Of a DNA stretch of 64,000 nucleotides, positions 45,232-53,359 are shown in pieces. A model generated the notes under the pieces. The model ran no database searches and was not told the origin of the DNA. It saw nothing but the letters and a program-made list of their open reading frames with translations. The DNA lies in contig JADZEX010000014.1 in NCBI GenBank assembly GCA_020850355.1, positions 124,001 through 188,000 of the forward strand. The letters run 5' to 3'. The DNA comes from Fimbriimonadaceae bacterium. Lineage in GTDB: Bacteria > Armatimonadota > UBA10988. The position numbers were made by a program, and so were the translations under genes. The first letter of the stretch is position 1. Each line of letters begins with the position of its first letter.

Positions 45232-47294
45232 CGCGGTGTCTCCAGACGTTCGCGCAGGGTGCGCTGCAGGCGCGCCAGCAGTGCCGGGTCGCGGCTCACC
45301 GTGCCGGGCGAGAGGGCAATCTGCTCCACCACCGCCTGCGCCGCCGCCGGGCCCTCGCGCTCCGCCAGCAGCGTCAGCAGCTCGTAGTCCTCGACGCCCT
45401 CACGGAACAGCTCCCAACGGAGGCTGTCGAGCGGCGCGCCGCGGCGGTCCGGGGTGGGGTAGAGCAAGAAGCCGCCACCGTTCTGGGGCTCGTACTGGTT
45501 CGGTTTGGTCCAAGGATCGCTCGGCCAGGCGCTGACCGCCCACCATTCCACCCCCACCACGTCGTACCGCCGCAGGCGCCAGGGGTAGGTCGCCATCAGC
45601 AAACTGCTGTCGGCGCAGTCGAGCGAGTAGAGCGAGTTCTGATAGGCCCAGATGCTGGCGCCTCGCGCCCGCGCCGCCGCCACCTTGGTCGGGTCGAAGG
45701 TGTCGGGCCAGGGCAGGTTCCAGATGTCGACATACGGCAGCAGCGTCTCATCGATGGCCGCGGTGAGGTAGATCTGGGCGTCCGGCACGGCCTGCTTCAC
45801 CAGCTTGGCGAGGCTCACGCAGCGTGGCAGCCACTCGTCGTGGGGCTCGTCCCAAATCTGCCAGAGTGCTCGCGGCAGCAGCTTCGCCGCCCGCAGCGCG
45901 TCGCCAACCTGGCGACAGTAGTCGCCGAAGGCCCGCTCCCACTCCGGGCTCCACAGCTCGAAGCCGAACCACTGGCCATCTTTGGCGTACGGTCCGGACC
46001 AGTCGCCGAGGTAGACGTGCGGGACGTTGAAGGCGGTGAAGCCGTGCCGCTCGACCGACTCCGCGGCCGCCGCGGCGAGGCCGCTGCTGTCTACCAGCAC
46101 CCGGTCACCGACCCGCTGCGCCGTCAGCCCGCCGACGTACGACGTGCCGCCGCCGCGGTGGGCTGCGATGTTGGCGCGGAACAGCTCCAGCGCGCCGTCG
46201 TGCGACTGCCAGATCCGGGAAATCCCGCGCAGGCGACCGGTTCGCGGCAGATCGACCCCGTAGACCCGCAGCCGCAGCGGCAGGCTGGCGCTGAGACCGG
46301 GGCCACGCAGCACCAGGGTGCTGGTGTAGGTCCCTGCCGCGGTGCCCGGCGGCACCGTGGCGGTCAGCCACAGCGCGCTGCTGCGGTCGGCGGGCAGGTC
46401 GCGGGTCGGCGCGGCCAGCAGCGGGTCGGGCGTGTCGCCGAGAATCGACGCATCGCTGCAGGCCAGGCTGACCGCCACCCAGCCGACCCAGTTGCCCCGC
46501 ACGGTACCAGCCGCCAGCGGACCGGGACCGTTGAACGGGCCGACCTCCCAACTCGCCCCAGCCACCGCGGCGACCGGCCGGATCGCCACCTGTTGCACAT
46601 CGCACTCGCCCCGGCAGGCCGCCAGCTCGATGGCCTCACCGGGAGTCGTGGCGGGGGCCTCGTCCGGGTAGACCTTGCGCAGTGGTCCTTCGGTCCAAAC
46701 GGCCGCCCCGCTGGCCCCGAAGCGGCGGCCCAGCGACGCCGGGGCGAGGCTGCGGGGATCACTCACCTCGACCTGCAGGTCGTCGAACCAGACCTCGGCG
46801 CCGGGGCCGTTGACCCACAGCGTGAGCTGCATCCCGCCCCAGTTCGGCCGCGCCGCGAACCCGGCGGTCAGCTCGCGCCAGCCATCGCCGGCGGGCACCA
46901 CTTCGGGTCGGATGAAGCGCCAGCCGTGCTCGTTGTGCGGCGCCAGCAGCTTGCCCGCGGCATCGCAGGCGGCAACCCGGATTTCGAGGATCTGCGGTTG
47001 CCGCACGGTGCGTTGCCGCCAGCGCAGCCGAAAGGTGCGCGACTCCGCCGGCAACGCGGTGAAGCCGCTCTGAATCAGTCCGGTGAGCACCTTCTCGCCC
47101 GCGGGATTGACGATCCGCGCGGCCAGGCCATGACCCGGCTCAGCCGCCTCGGCCGTCACCTCACCCGCCGCGAAGCCCGCCGGGCGCAGCACGGTCCAAC
47201 CGGCCAACTGCTGCGCAAAGTCGCCGTTGGTGACAACACCCGGCGCCTGCGCCAGGACAGGAATCGCGGCCAGCAGCAGCAGCGCCAGGCCCAT
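45228..47294 (-). CDS. Secreted DUF4091 glycoside-hydrolase-like protein
   Basis: A 688-residue protein with a signal peptide (about 1-15). A CBM-like domain comes first (about 18-175), then a beta domain (about 180-340) and a TIM barrel with DUF4091 character (about 345-640; LWQIWDEPHDEWLP, IWNLPWPDTF, GGGFLLYP and SLRWELFREGVEDYELL near the end). DUF4091 proteins cluster with polysaccharide-degrading genes. The ATG at 47292-47294 is chosen because the signal sequence begins there. The gene overlaps the GH20-like gene (ATGA). Confidence 0.8.
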   Translation of the reverse strand: MGLALLLLAAIPVLAQAPGVVTNGDFAQQLAGWTVLRPAGFAAGEVTAEAAEPGHGLAARIVNPAGEKVLTGLIQSGFTALPAESRTFRLRWRQRTVRQPQILEIRVAACDAAGKLLAPHNEHGWRFIRPEVVPAGDGWRELTAGFAARPNWGGMQLTLWVNGPGAEVWFDDLQVEVSDPRSLAPASLGRRFGASGAAVWTEGPLRKVYPDEAPATTPGEAIELAACRGECDVQQVAIRPVAAVAGASWEVGPFNGPGPLAAGTVRGNWVGWVAVSLACSDASILGDTPDPLLAAPTRDLPADRSSALWLTATVPPGTAAGTYTSTLVLRGPGLSASLPLRLRVYGVDLPRTGRLRGISRIWQSHDGALELFRANIAAHRGGGTSYVGGLTAQRVGDRVLVDSSGLAAAAAESVERHGFTAFNVPHVYLGDWSGPYAKDGQWFGFELWSPEWERAFGDYCRQVGDALRAAKLLPRALWQIWDEPHDEWLPRCVSLAKLVKQAVPDAQIYLTAAIDETLLPYVDIWNLPWPDTFDPTKVAAARARGASIWAYQNSLYSLDCADSSLLMATYPWRLRRYDVVGVEWWAVSAWPSDPWTKPNQYEPQNGGGFLLYPTPDRRGAPLDSLRWELFREGVEDYELLTLLAEREGPAAAQAVVEQIALSPGTVSRDPALLARLQRTLRERLETPR

Positions 47295-47303
47295 CGAGGG
47301 TCT

Positions 47304-47326
47304 CCGCCTGGAGGTTCCACAGGCGG
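47304..47326 (-). terminator. 7-bp stem-loop before the DUF4091 gene
   Basis: CCGCCTG (47304-47310) and CAGGCGG (47320-47326) are complementary around a 9-base loop in the 55-base gap between the M55 gene and the DUF4091 gene. It sits against the GGAG of the DUF4091 ribosome-binding site, so it may also limit translation. Confidence 0.4.
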
Positions 47327-47349
47327 CGACCAGGACCTGCCGTCGCGCC

Positions 47350-48183
47350 TCACTCCCCCAACGCCGTCTCATGCCAGGCGGGGTCGTAACCGTAGAGCAG
47401 CTTCAGCAGTTCAGGCAGACTGCCGGCGCGGAGTTCGCGGCAGTTGGGGGCGTGGTACACGATGCTGTCGGTCGAGGTGGCGTTCGGGAAGGCCTCGTCG
47501 AAGCGCTCTTCGAGCAGCACCAGGGGTGGCTCGACGACGTACGGCGCGATCTCGGGCAGGGCCTCGACGGCGCGCTGGATGTCGTCACGGATCAGCCGGC
47601 GGGCCTTGGCTGGGGCCCAGGTCACCGCGCTGCGGCGGGAGAGGCCCTTCTTGACCGCCGTCGTGACGCAGCCGGGGATCAACTGGGCCGCCTCGAGGCA
47701 GGCGTGATGGTCACCGGCGCAGTAGATGAAGGGCACGCCGTGGTCGCCGGCGATCGCCGCCTGCAGACCCATCTCGCCGATGCTGACGCCGTTCAGGCGC
47801 CAGTCGCGGATCGATCTGTTCATGGTGTGGTAAGCCACCGCCGGCCAGGTGCAGGCCTTGCCGTGGGCGCCCAGGTGCATCGTCGCGGCGCAGGAGGCAT
47901 CGAGCAGCGGCAGCCAGTGCGGGCGCTGCAGGCCGTGGACCAGTTGGGCCCGCTCGTCGAGGTCCTCGACATCGATGCTGACCCCCGCGCCGTGGCCGTC
48001 GTTGACGATCACGCAGGTCGCGCCGGCCGCGTAGAGCCCGTCGACCGCGGCGTTGACCTCGGCGGTCAGCAGTTGCTGCCAGCGGCGCCGAACGTGGTGG
48101 TTCATCAGCGTGTCGCTGGCGCGGTCCTCGAACTCGGTGACCCCGGCGACGCCCTCGATATCGGTCATCAGGTAGAACTTCAT
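47350..48183 (-). CDS. M55 family D-aminopeptidase (DppA-like)
   Basis: A 277-residue zinc peptidase with the M55 signature TDIEGVAGV (D8, E10), the NDGHG metal strand (about 61-65), HLGAHGKA and CAGDHHACLEA. DppA-type enzymes cleave D-amino-acid peptides such as those from peptidoglycan. It is the last gene of a tight minus-strand run from 51850, overlapping the DUF421 gene by four bases. Confidence 0.92.
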   Translation of the reverse strand: MKFYLMTDIEGVAGVTEFEDRASDTLMNHHVRRRWQQLLTAEVNAAVDGLYAAGATCVIVNDGHGAGVSIDVEDLDERAQLVHGLQRPHWLPLLDASCAATMHLGAHGKACTWPAVAYHTMNRSIRDWRLNGVSIGEMGLQAAIAGDHGVPFIYCAGDHHACLEAAQLIPGCVTTAVKKGLSRRSAVTWAPAKARRLIRDDIQRAVEALPEIAPYVVEPPLVLLEERFDEAFPNATSTDSIVYHAPNCRELRAGSLPELLKLLYGYDPAWHETALGE

Positions 48184-48773
48184 GCGCGACCTCCTGGCCG
48201 GTGACGCTGCACCGGATGCGTCACGGCGTACTCCTTGATCACCGATGGCAGCACCGTACCGACGTCCTCCGGCGGGAAGTCGGCAGCGCTTTCGCGGATC
48301 ACCGAGATGCTGCCGTCGAGTTCGAGCAGCGCGTAGCGCACTTCACTGAGGTGGTAGATGCCCTCGTCGCGCAGCCCGGCGTAGAGGTCGTTGAGGGCGA
48401 CGCTCTCCCGGTGCAGGTGCGCCGTGAGCACCTGCCCGTGGTAGACCAGCAGCGTCGGCTGCCCCTCGATCAGGCGCCGGATGGCGCGGCTGCGGGCGGT
48501 CAGGCGGTTGAGCACGAAGCTCAGCGTCAGCAGCGCCACGGTGCCCAGGAGCGCCCCGACGATGGAGTCGTCCTCGCCGATCATCGCGTTCTGCACGACA
48601 TTGGCGATCAGCAAGATGGTCAAGAAGTCGAACAGCGTGGACTGCGCCAGTTCGCGCTTGCCGCTGATGCGGAACAGCACCAGCAGTGCGAAGTAGACCA
48701 GCACCGGGCGGACGATTTTCTCGACCCACGGCAGCGCCGGGAGCAGGAGCGCGGACCAGTCGATGTGCTGCAT
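48180..48773 (-). CDS. DUF421 (YetF-like) membrane protein
   Basis: A 197-residue protein with three N-terminal membrane helices (about 21-38, 52-68 and 74-88), followed by the cytosolic YetF-type domain (TLLVYHGQVLTAHLHRESVALNDLYAGLRDEGIYHLSEVRYALLELDGSISVI). Role in the family is unclear, possibly envelope stress or sporulation in Bacillus. It sits between the SDR and M55 genes. Confidence 0.88.
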   Translation of the reverse strand: MQHIDWSALLLPALPWVEKIVRPVLVYFALLVLFRISGKRELAQSTLFDFLTILLIANVVQNAMIGEDDSIVGALLGTVALLTLSFVLNRLTARSRAIRRLIEGQPTLLVYHGQVLTAHLHRESVALNDLYAGLRDEGIYHLSEVRYALLELDGSISVIRESAADFPPEDVGTVLPSVIKEYAVTHPVQRHRPGGRA

Positions 48774-48780
48774 CGGCGAC

Positions 48781-49548
48781 CTACCAGGGCGGCAGCGGCA
48801 AGGTGCCGCCGTCGAGCACCAGCACCGTGCCGTTGATGTAGCTGGCGGCGTCGCTGATCAGGAAGGCCACGGCGTTGGCGACGTCCTGCGGCTGTCCCAG
48901 GCGGCGGACCGGGATCTTCTGGGCGACCGCGGCGTATAGCTCGGCGACCGGCTTGTCCCAGCCAGCACAGGTCGCCGCCAGCATCGGCGTGTCGATGGTG
49001 CCGGGCGAGACCCCCACGCAGCGCACCTCGCCAGCGTGGTCCACCGCCAGGCAGCGCACCAGCGCCTCCAGCGCAGCCTTGCTGGCGCAGTAGACGGCGT
49101 GCTGCGGAAAGCCAACCTGGGCCGCCACCGAGGTGGTGATCACAATCGTGCCGTGGACTGCGGCCAGATGGGGCAGGGCGTGCTTGCAGGTCAGCAAGGT
49201 CCCGCGGACGTTGACGCCCATCACTTTGTCCCAGATGCCCTGATCGAAGTCGGTGACCTTGCCGGCCTGCCAGGCGCCAGCGTTGCAGTGCACCGCGTCG
49301 AGGCGGCCGGCCCGGCTGACCACGCCGTCGACCAGCGCCTCGACACTCGCCTCGCTGGTGATGTCGACCGGCGCGAACCAGGCCTGGCCCCCGGCGGCGA
49401 CGATCTCCGCGGCCAGGGCGCGGCCCTGTTCGTCCTGGTTGGAGGCGATCGCGACCACCGCGCCGCAGGCGGCGAGATGCCGCGAGACGCCGGCCCCGAT
49501 GCCGGACGAGCCGCCGGTCACCAGGACCACTTTCCCTTGCAGGTCCAT
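48781..49548 (-). CDS. Short-chain dehydrogenase/reductase (SDR)
   Basis: A 255-residue NAD(P)-dependent enzyme with TGGSSGIGAG (residues 11-20), CNAGAW, the catalytic serine in VITTSVAAQ, HAVYCASKAAL with the catalytic Y-x-x-x-K, and a C-terminal VLDGG. SDRs of this type oxidise sugar alcohols or acids. It lies in the oxidoreductase operon. Confidence 0.93.
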   Translation of the reverse strand: MDLQGKVVLVTGGSSGIGAGVSRHLAACGAVVAIASNQDEQGRALAAEIVAAGGQAWFAPVDITSEASVEALVDGVVSRAGRLDAVHCNAGAWQAGKVTDFDQGIWDKVMGVNVRGTLLTCKHALPHLAAVHGTIVITTSVAAQVGFPQHAVYCASKAALEALVRCLAVDHAGEVRCVGVSPGTIDTPMLAATCAGWDKPVAELYAAVAQKIPVRRLGQPQDVANAVAFLISDAASYINGTVLVLDGGTLPLPPW

Positions 49549-49552
49549 CGGA

Positions 49553-49891
49553 TCACCCCCAGGGCAGGTCGGCGTCGCTGGCGAACTCCATGAACTCGAC
49601 CACGGCGCCGTGCTCCAGAACGAACACCACCCGCAGCCCGGGGGTCGCCTGGAACGGACCGAGCAGCACCTCCAGCCCGGCGTACGCCGCGTCGAAGTCG
49701 TCGACCCGGTAGGCCACGTGCGGCAGGTCGCGCACCGGGCCGGTGACCGGGCTGTCGGGCTCGAAGCGCAAGTACTCGACGCGGTACTTGTGGACCAGCG
49801 GGCTGGTCACCCAGACCTTGGTCGCCTCGACATAGGCCTCGCCCGGCTGCTTGTCGTCGGTGGGCAGCCCGATGTGGTGAAACGTGCGCAT
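49553..49891 (-). CDS. VOC/glyoxalase-family protein
   Basis: A 112-residue single-domain VOC protein: MRTFHHIGLPTDD with the first metal histidine, HVAYRVDDFDAAYAGLEVLLGPF with the second, and a glutamate-containing VVEFMEF strand. VOC enzymes isomerise or cleave small metabolites. ATG at 49889-49891 with AGGAGG upstream. It sits between the SDR and the epimerase. Confidence 0.85.
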   Translation of the reverse strand: MRTFHHIGLPTDDKQPGEAYVEATKVWVTSPLVHKYRVEYLRFEPDSPVTGPVRDLPHVAYRVDDFDAAYAGLEVLLGPFQATPGLRVVFVLEHGAVVEFMEFASDADLPWG

Positions 49892-49901
49892 TAGGTTCCT
49901 C

Positions 49902-50843
49902 CTACCCCGCGGCCCGCGCCGCCAGAGCCGCCTCGGCCATCGCCGCGAAGTCGTAGGCGGGGGCGTAGCCCAGCTCCTGGCGGGCACGGGTGATGTTGAT
50001 CTCGAAGCCGTGGTATGCCGGACAAGGGATTTCAACGGTCGGCAGCCCGGTCCGAGCCGCCAGGCAGTCCGCCGCGGCACGGTAGCCGAAGGCCGCCGGC
50101 GAGGCGATGTTGTAGTCGCGGCCGACGCTCTCGGGCCGCTCCAGCAGCCGTTCGAAAGCCTGGATCACGTCTTGTACCTGGACGATGTGCCGCCGCAGCG
50201 GTCGGCCGGCGGCGTCGACCAGGATCGGTAGATGCTCCTGGCCGCGGCGCACCAGCTCCAGAACGTCCTCCGGCACGGCCCCGAAGCCGTGCCCCGGCTC
50301 GGCGGGGTCGACGTTCTGGAGCAGCGAGAAGTGGCGCAGCAGGTCGTCGGCCTCGAAGATCCAGGAGCTGCGCAGGATGCTGGTCGGCACGCCGTACTGC
50401 ACCCGGTACTGCCCGGCCATCACCTCTTCCATCACCTTCGAGAAGGCGTAGTAGCCGGGGTAGGCGGTCAGTGGGTGGTGCTCATCGATGGGGATCGGCT
50501 GCGGGTAGAACCAGATCCCGAAGACCGCGTCGCCGCTGACCAGCACGACCTGCCGCGGCTGCGCCTGGCGACAGGCCTCCAGCACGTTGAACGTGCCGCG
50601 CAGGCTGGTCTCGAAGAAGGTCGCCGGGTCCTCTTTGGTGGTCGCCAGGTGGATCACCACCTCGCAGTCGGCGACCGTCGCCGCCACGGCTGCCGGGTCG
50701 GTGATGCTGCCAGGCACCGCCGTCACCCCGGCGACCGGTGTGCGATGCACCAGCGCCTTGACCTGGTCGCCGCGGGCGTGCAGCAGGGGCAGCAGGTGCC
50801 GCCCGAGCTTGCCGCCAGCGCCGAAGACGGCGACGTTGCTCAT
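49902..50843 (-). CDS. NAD-dependent epimerase/dehydratase
   Basis: A 313-residue extended SDR: GAGGKLGRHLLPLLHARG (Rossmann loop), VVIHLATT, and PGYYAFSKVMEEV with the catalytic tyrosine and lysine. It would act on a nucleotide-activated or free sugar. It overlaps the downstream and upstream neighbours tightly and belongs to the sugar operon. Confidence 0.9.
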   Translation of the reverse strand: MSNVAVFGAGGKLGRHLLPLLHARGDQVKALVHRTPVAGVTAVPGSITDPAAVAATVADCEVVIHLATTKEDPATFFETSLRGTFNVLEACRQAQPRQVVLVSGDAVFGIWFYPQPIPIDEHHPLTAYPGYYAFSKVMEEVMAGQYRVQYGVPTSILRSSWIFEADDLLRHFSLLQNVDPAEPGHGFGAVPEDVLELVRRGQEHLPILVDAAGRPLRRHIVQVQDVIQAFERLLERPESVGRDYNIASPAAFGYRAAADCLAARTGLPTVEIPCPAYHGFEINITRARQELGYAPAYDFAAMAEAALAARAAG

Positions 50844-51850
50844 GCGCCCTCCGCGAGGGTGACGATTTGCCCGGTCCGGGCGGACTCCTCGGCGGCCAGA
50901 CAGGCCTTCACGGCGGCCGCCGACTCGCGCGGGGTGATGATGCTCGGCTTCTTCCCGTCGCTGACGCAGCGCGCGAAGTAGGCCAGTTCCTCACGCAGCG
51001 CGCCGGCTCGGATGCCGTGCAGTTCGGGCCAATAGGTCGTGTCGGGCGACTTCCAGCCGTCCTTGTCGCAGATGCTCAGGCTGGGGTGTACTTCCTGAAT
51101 GTGGATGCTGCCCGCGGTGCCGATGATCTCCATCCGCTCGTCGATCTGGAAGGCGGTGCTGTCGGGCAGGCACCAGACGTTTTCGAGCACGCCGATCGCC
51201 CCGCTGTCGAAACGATACATCGTCCAGCCCAGGTCGGGGTACTTCAGGCCACGCAGGTCGACGGTCTGGGCGTAGGCCGTCTGGACCTGGAAGCCGGAGT
51301 ACCAGAGCATCAGATCGGTGTCGTGCACGCCGTCGCCGATGATCGGCCCGATCTTGGTGAGCACGCCCTCGGTGACCCAACAGGGAATGTTGCGGCGGGC
51401 GTACATCGAGATGATCCGCCCGATCTTGCCCTCCGCAATCGCCTGCTTGGCCGCGGCGTAGCGGGGGTTGAAGCGGCAGATGTGGCCCACCATGAAGGCC
51501 TTGTCGGTGGCCTCGGCGGCGGCGACGATCGCGTCGCAGTCGGCGGCGGTGGAGGCCATCGGCTTTTCAAGGAAGACGTGCTTGCCGGCCTGCAGCGCCG
51601 CCAGGGCCGGGGCGCGGTGCTGGTCCCACATCGTCACCACACTGACCGCCTGCAGCTCGGGGTCGGCCAGCATCTGGTGGTAGTCGGTGTAGAGGCGCGA
51701 CACCCCAAAGGTCTGCCCAACCTCGGCCAGCCGCGACTCGGTGCGAGTGCAGAGACTGTGCAGCTCGACGTTCGGCAAGCCGCTGAGGGCTTCGCAGTGC
51801 TTCTCCCCGAACCAGCCGAGACCGATCACCCCGTACTTGATGCGCTCCAT
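50840..51850 (-). CDS. Gfo/Idh/MocA family oxidoreductase 3
   Basis: A 336-residue protein: KYGVIGLGWFGEKHCEALSG, the EKP catalytic lysine in VFLEKPMAST, and GVHDTDLMLWYSG, which fits the conserved metal- or substrate-site histidine. It is the first gene of the run 51850-47350. ATG at 51848-51850. A 12-bp terminator-like stem-loop lies upstream. Confidence 0.9.
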   Translation of the reverse strand: MERIKYGVIGLGWFGEKHCEALSGLPNVELHSLCTRTESRLAEVGQTFGVSRLYTDYHQMLADPELQAVSVVTMWDQHRAPALAALQAGKHVFLEKPMASTAADCDAIVAAAEATDKAFMVGHICRFNPRYAAAKQAIAEGKIGRIISMYARRNIPCWVTEGVLTKIGPIIGDGVHDTDLMLWYSGFQVQTAYAQTVDLRGLKYPDLGWTMYRFDSGAIGVLENVWCLPDSTAFQIDERMEIIGTAGSIHIQEVHPSLSICDKDGWKSPDTTYWPELHGIRAGALREELAYFARCVSDGKKPSIITPRESAAAVKACLAAEESARTGQIVTLAEGA

Positions 51851-51906
51851 GCCAGGCTCCCGCGGCGGGCGTTCGCGGCGCGGTGCGGGGTTCCTTCCGC
51901 CGGCCG

Positions 51907-51939
51907 GTCCGGGGGACGCCACGCGGCCGTCCCCCGGAC
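51907..51939. terminator. 12-bp stem-loop at the end of the pseudopilin operon
   Basis: GTCCGGGGGACG (51907-51918) pairs perfectly with CGTCCCCCGGAC (51928-51939) around a 9-base loop. It is just downstream of the YHS lipoprotein stop (51946) on the minus strand and ahead of the oxidoreductase start (51850), so it probably ends the pilin transcript. There is no T-run. Confidence 0.6.
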
Positions 51940-51945
51940 TCCAGC

Positions 51946-52203
51946 TCAGCGGCGCAGGTACCTGGCGCGCTGGCGGTCGAAGGTCTGGCGGCAACGGTCG
52001 GCACAGAACTGGTACTTCTGTCCGCTGACCACCACATCCAGACGACTGGGCAGGTACTCGGGGTGGCCGCCGCCCTGGTCGACCTCGCAGACCCGGCAGA
52101 CGGCCGCCGTCGGGGCGGCCGCCGGCGGCCCGGCCAGGGGCACTTCGCGCCGACAGCCGGGCAGCAGGCTGGCGACCAGCAGCAGACCCAGGATTGGTTT
52201 CAT
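51946..52203 (-). CDS. Small YHS-domain-like lipoprotein
   Basis: An 85-residue lipoprotein with lipobox LLPGC. A YHS/TRASH-like metal module follows (VCRVCEV ... [18 protein letters not shown], four cysteines in C-x2-C and C-x3-C spacing). Such domains bind copper, zinc or iron. It is made with the pseudopilin (ATGA overlap). Lipidation at the envelope together with the pilin suggests metal handling there, but no function is shown. Confidence 0.75.
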   Translation of the reverse strand: MKPILGLLLVASLLPGCRREVPLAGPPAAAPTAAVCRVCEVDQGGGHPEYLPSRLDVVVSGQKYQFCADRCRQTFDRQRARYLRR

Positions 52204-52901
52204 GGTCGCCACCCGGTGTCCCACGGCGCCCAGATCGCCCGCGTCAGGCTGTTGCTGGGCAGCCACTTGGCGTGGCCATCGGCGTAGGCGTAGTTGCTGC
52301 CGTCGTTGTGGAAGTGCCGCAGGCGGTCTTCGACGTTGCCGACCGGGGTGAGGTGCTCTGGCCTCCAAACATGACTGCCGTTCCAGCCCTCACCGACCGC
52401 GACGATGCTACTGGGGCCGTAGCTCAGGCCATCGCTGGCTGTTCCGCTAAGCCGGGCATCCGGGGCGCCGTCCAGCGTCTCGTTCCAGACGTAGGTCCCG
52501 GCGATCCCGGCATGTTGGTTCGGCCGTTGCGGGTCCGGGGGCTGCTCCCAGGCCAGCAGGCCTGCCGGGATGGTGGTCGGTCGCCACGAGGGGCAGATGA
52601 AGACCTGGTCGTTGCGGCTGTAGCGGTAGAGCGTGACCCACCAGTAGGCGGTGTCGTCGACGGTGCTGGGAGAGGTGTTGTCACCGCAGACGGGCACGCG
52701 GCCGTCGTGGTCGGTCATGTACATCGCCAGCGCACTGGCGATCTGGCGCTGGTTCGACAGACAACTGGTCTGGCGGGCCTTCTCGCGAGCCTTGGCGAAG
52801 ACCGGGAAGAGCACCGCCGCCAGGATCGCGATGATCGCGATCACCACCAACAACTCGATCAGCGTGAAGCCGCGGCGCAGGCGCGGCGAGGTATGATGCA
52901 T
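52200..52901 (-). CDS. Type II secretion/type IV pilin-like pseudopilin, Armatimonadota type
   Basis: A 233-residue pseudopilin. The prepilin site is [20 protein letters not shown] (cleavage after the glycine, E at +5), running straight into the lineage-typical [19 protein letters not shown]. The C-terminal domain ends with the short motif [14 protein letters not shown], related to the H-x-DG prepilin-like proteins. The stretch after the pilin helix is the main clue to the host lineage. Confidence 0.93.
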   Translation of the reverse strand: MHHTSPRLRRGFTLIELLVVIAIIAILAAVLFPVFAKAREKARQTSCLSNQRQIASALAMYMTDHDGRVPVCGDNTSPSTVDDTAYWWVTLYRYSRNDQVFICPSWRPTTIPAGLLAWEQPPDPQRPNQHAGIAGTYVWNETLDGAPDARLSGTASDGLSYGPSSIVAVGEGWNGSHVWRPEHLTPVGNVEDRLRHFHNDGSNYAYADGHAKWLPSNSLTRAIWAPWDTGWRP

Positions 52902-52944
52902 CAGAGACTCCGTGGTCAGGGGCCGCTAGGGGCCGGCCCGGGGG

Positions 52945-53274
52945 TTAGACCGCGGCGTCGCCGGGCGGGGCGCGAGGGCGGGGTCTGGACGGCTGGCCGG
53001 CGGCGGCCGGCCGCAGCACGGGCGGCGCCAACGCCAGACTCGGCGCGTCCACCCGCGGCGGTGGGGTGGGCTGGGTGAGCAGCGGCAGCACCACCCGGAC
53101 GCCGGGCTGCTCCGTGGCGGGCAGGCAACACCGGTTGACCCGCGTGTCGAGCTGGTAGCCGGCCGGGCAGCAGCGGTCGCGGTCAGCGCAGTGGCACCAC
53201 GGCACCACGCTGCTCCCGGTGAGCAGCCAGGCACCGAGGACGAGCCATCCCAGCGGCGCTCTCAACCGACCCAT
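52945..53274 (-). CDS. Small secreted Cys-rich protein, unknown
   Basis: A 109-residue protein with a signal peptide (about 1-20). A cysteine-rich segment (WCHCADRDRCCPAGYQLD and RVNRCCLP) is followed by a Pro/Ala/Arg-rich tail. No family is recognised. GGAG precedes the ATG at 53272-53274, and the gene is read from a strong promoter at 53281-53309. Confidence 0.55.
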   Translation of the reverse strand: MGRLRAPLGWLVLGAWLLTGSSVVPWCHCADRDRCCPAGYQLDTRVNRCCLPATEQPGVRVVLPLLTQPTPPPRVDAPSLALAPPVLRPAAAGQPSRPRPRAPPGDAAV

Positions 53275-53280
53275 GACTCC

Positions 53281-53309
53281 ATGATAACCCAACCGGCCCC
53301 GGTCGGCAA
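53281..53309 (-). promoter_or_regulatory. Sigma70 promoter for the small Cys-rich protein (back-to-back)
   Basis: On the minus strand TTGCCG (53304-53309), a 17-base spacer and TATCAT (53281-53286). Its -35 abuts the -35 of the opposite promoter (53310-53315), so the two divergent promoters share one boundary. The -10 is so close to the ATG at 53274 that the mRNA leader would be only a few bases. Confidence 0.5.
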
Positions 53310-53338
53310 TTGACGGCGGCCGGTCGGCGACCTAGACT
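53310..53338 (+). promoter_or_regulatory. Sigma70 promoter for the zinc-ribbon membrane protein
   Basis: TTGACG (53310-53315), a 17-base spacer and TAGACT (53333-53338). Transcription would start near 53345, about 15 bases before the ATG at 53360. The spacing is ideal and the -35 matches five of six consensus bases. Confidence 0.55.
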
Positions 53339-53359
53339 CGCACCCACGGACGCCTCTTG

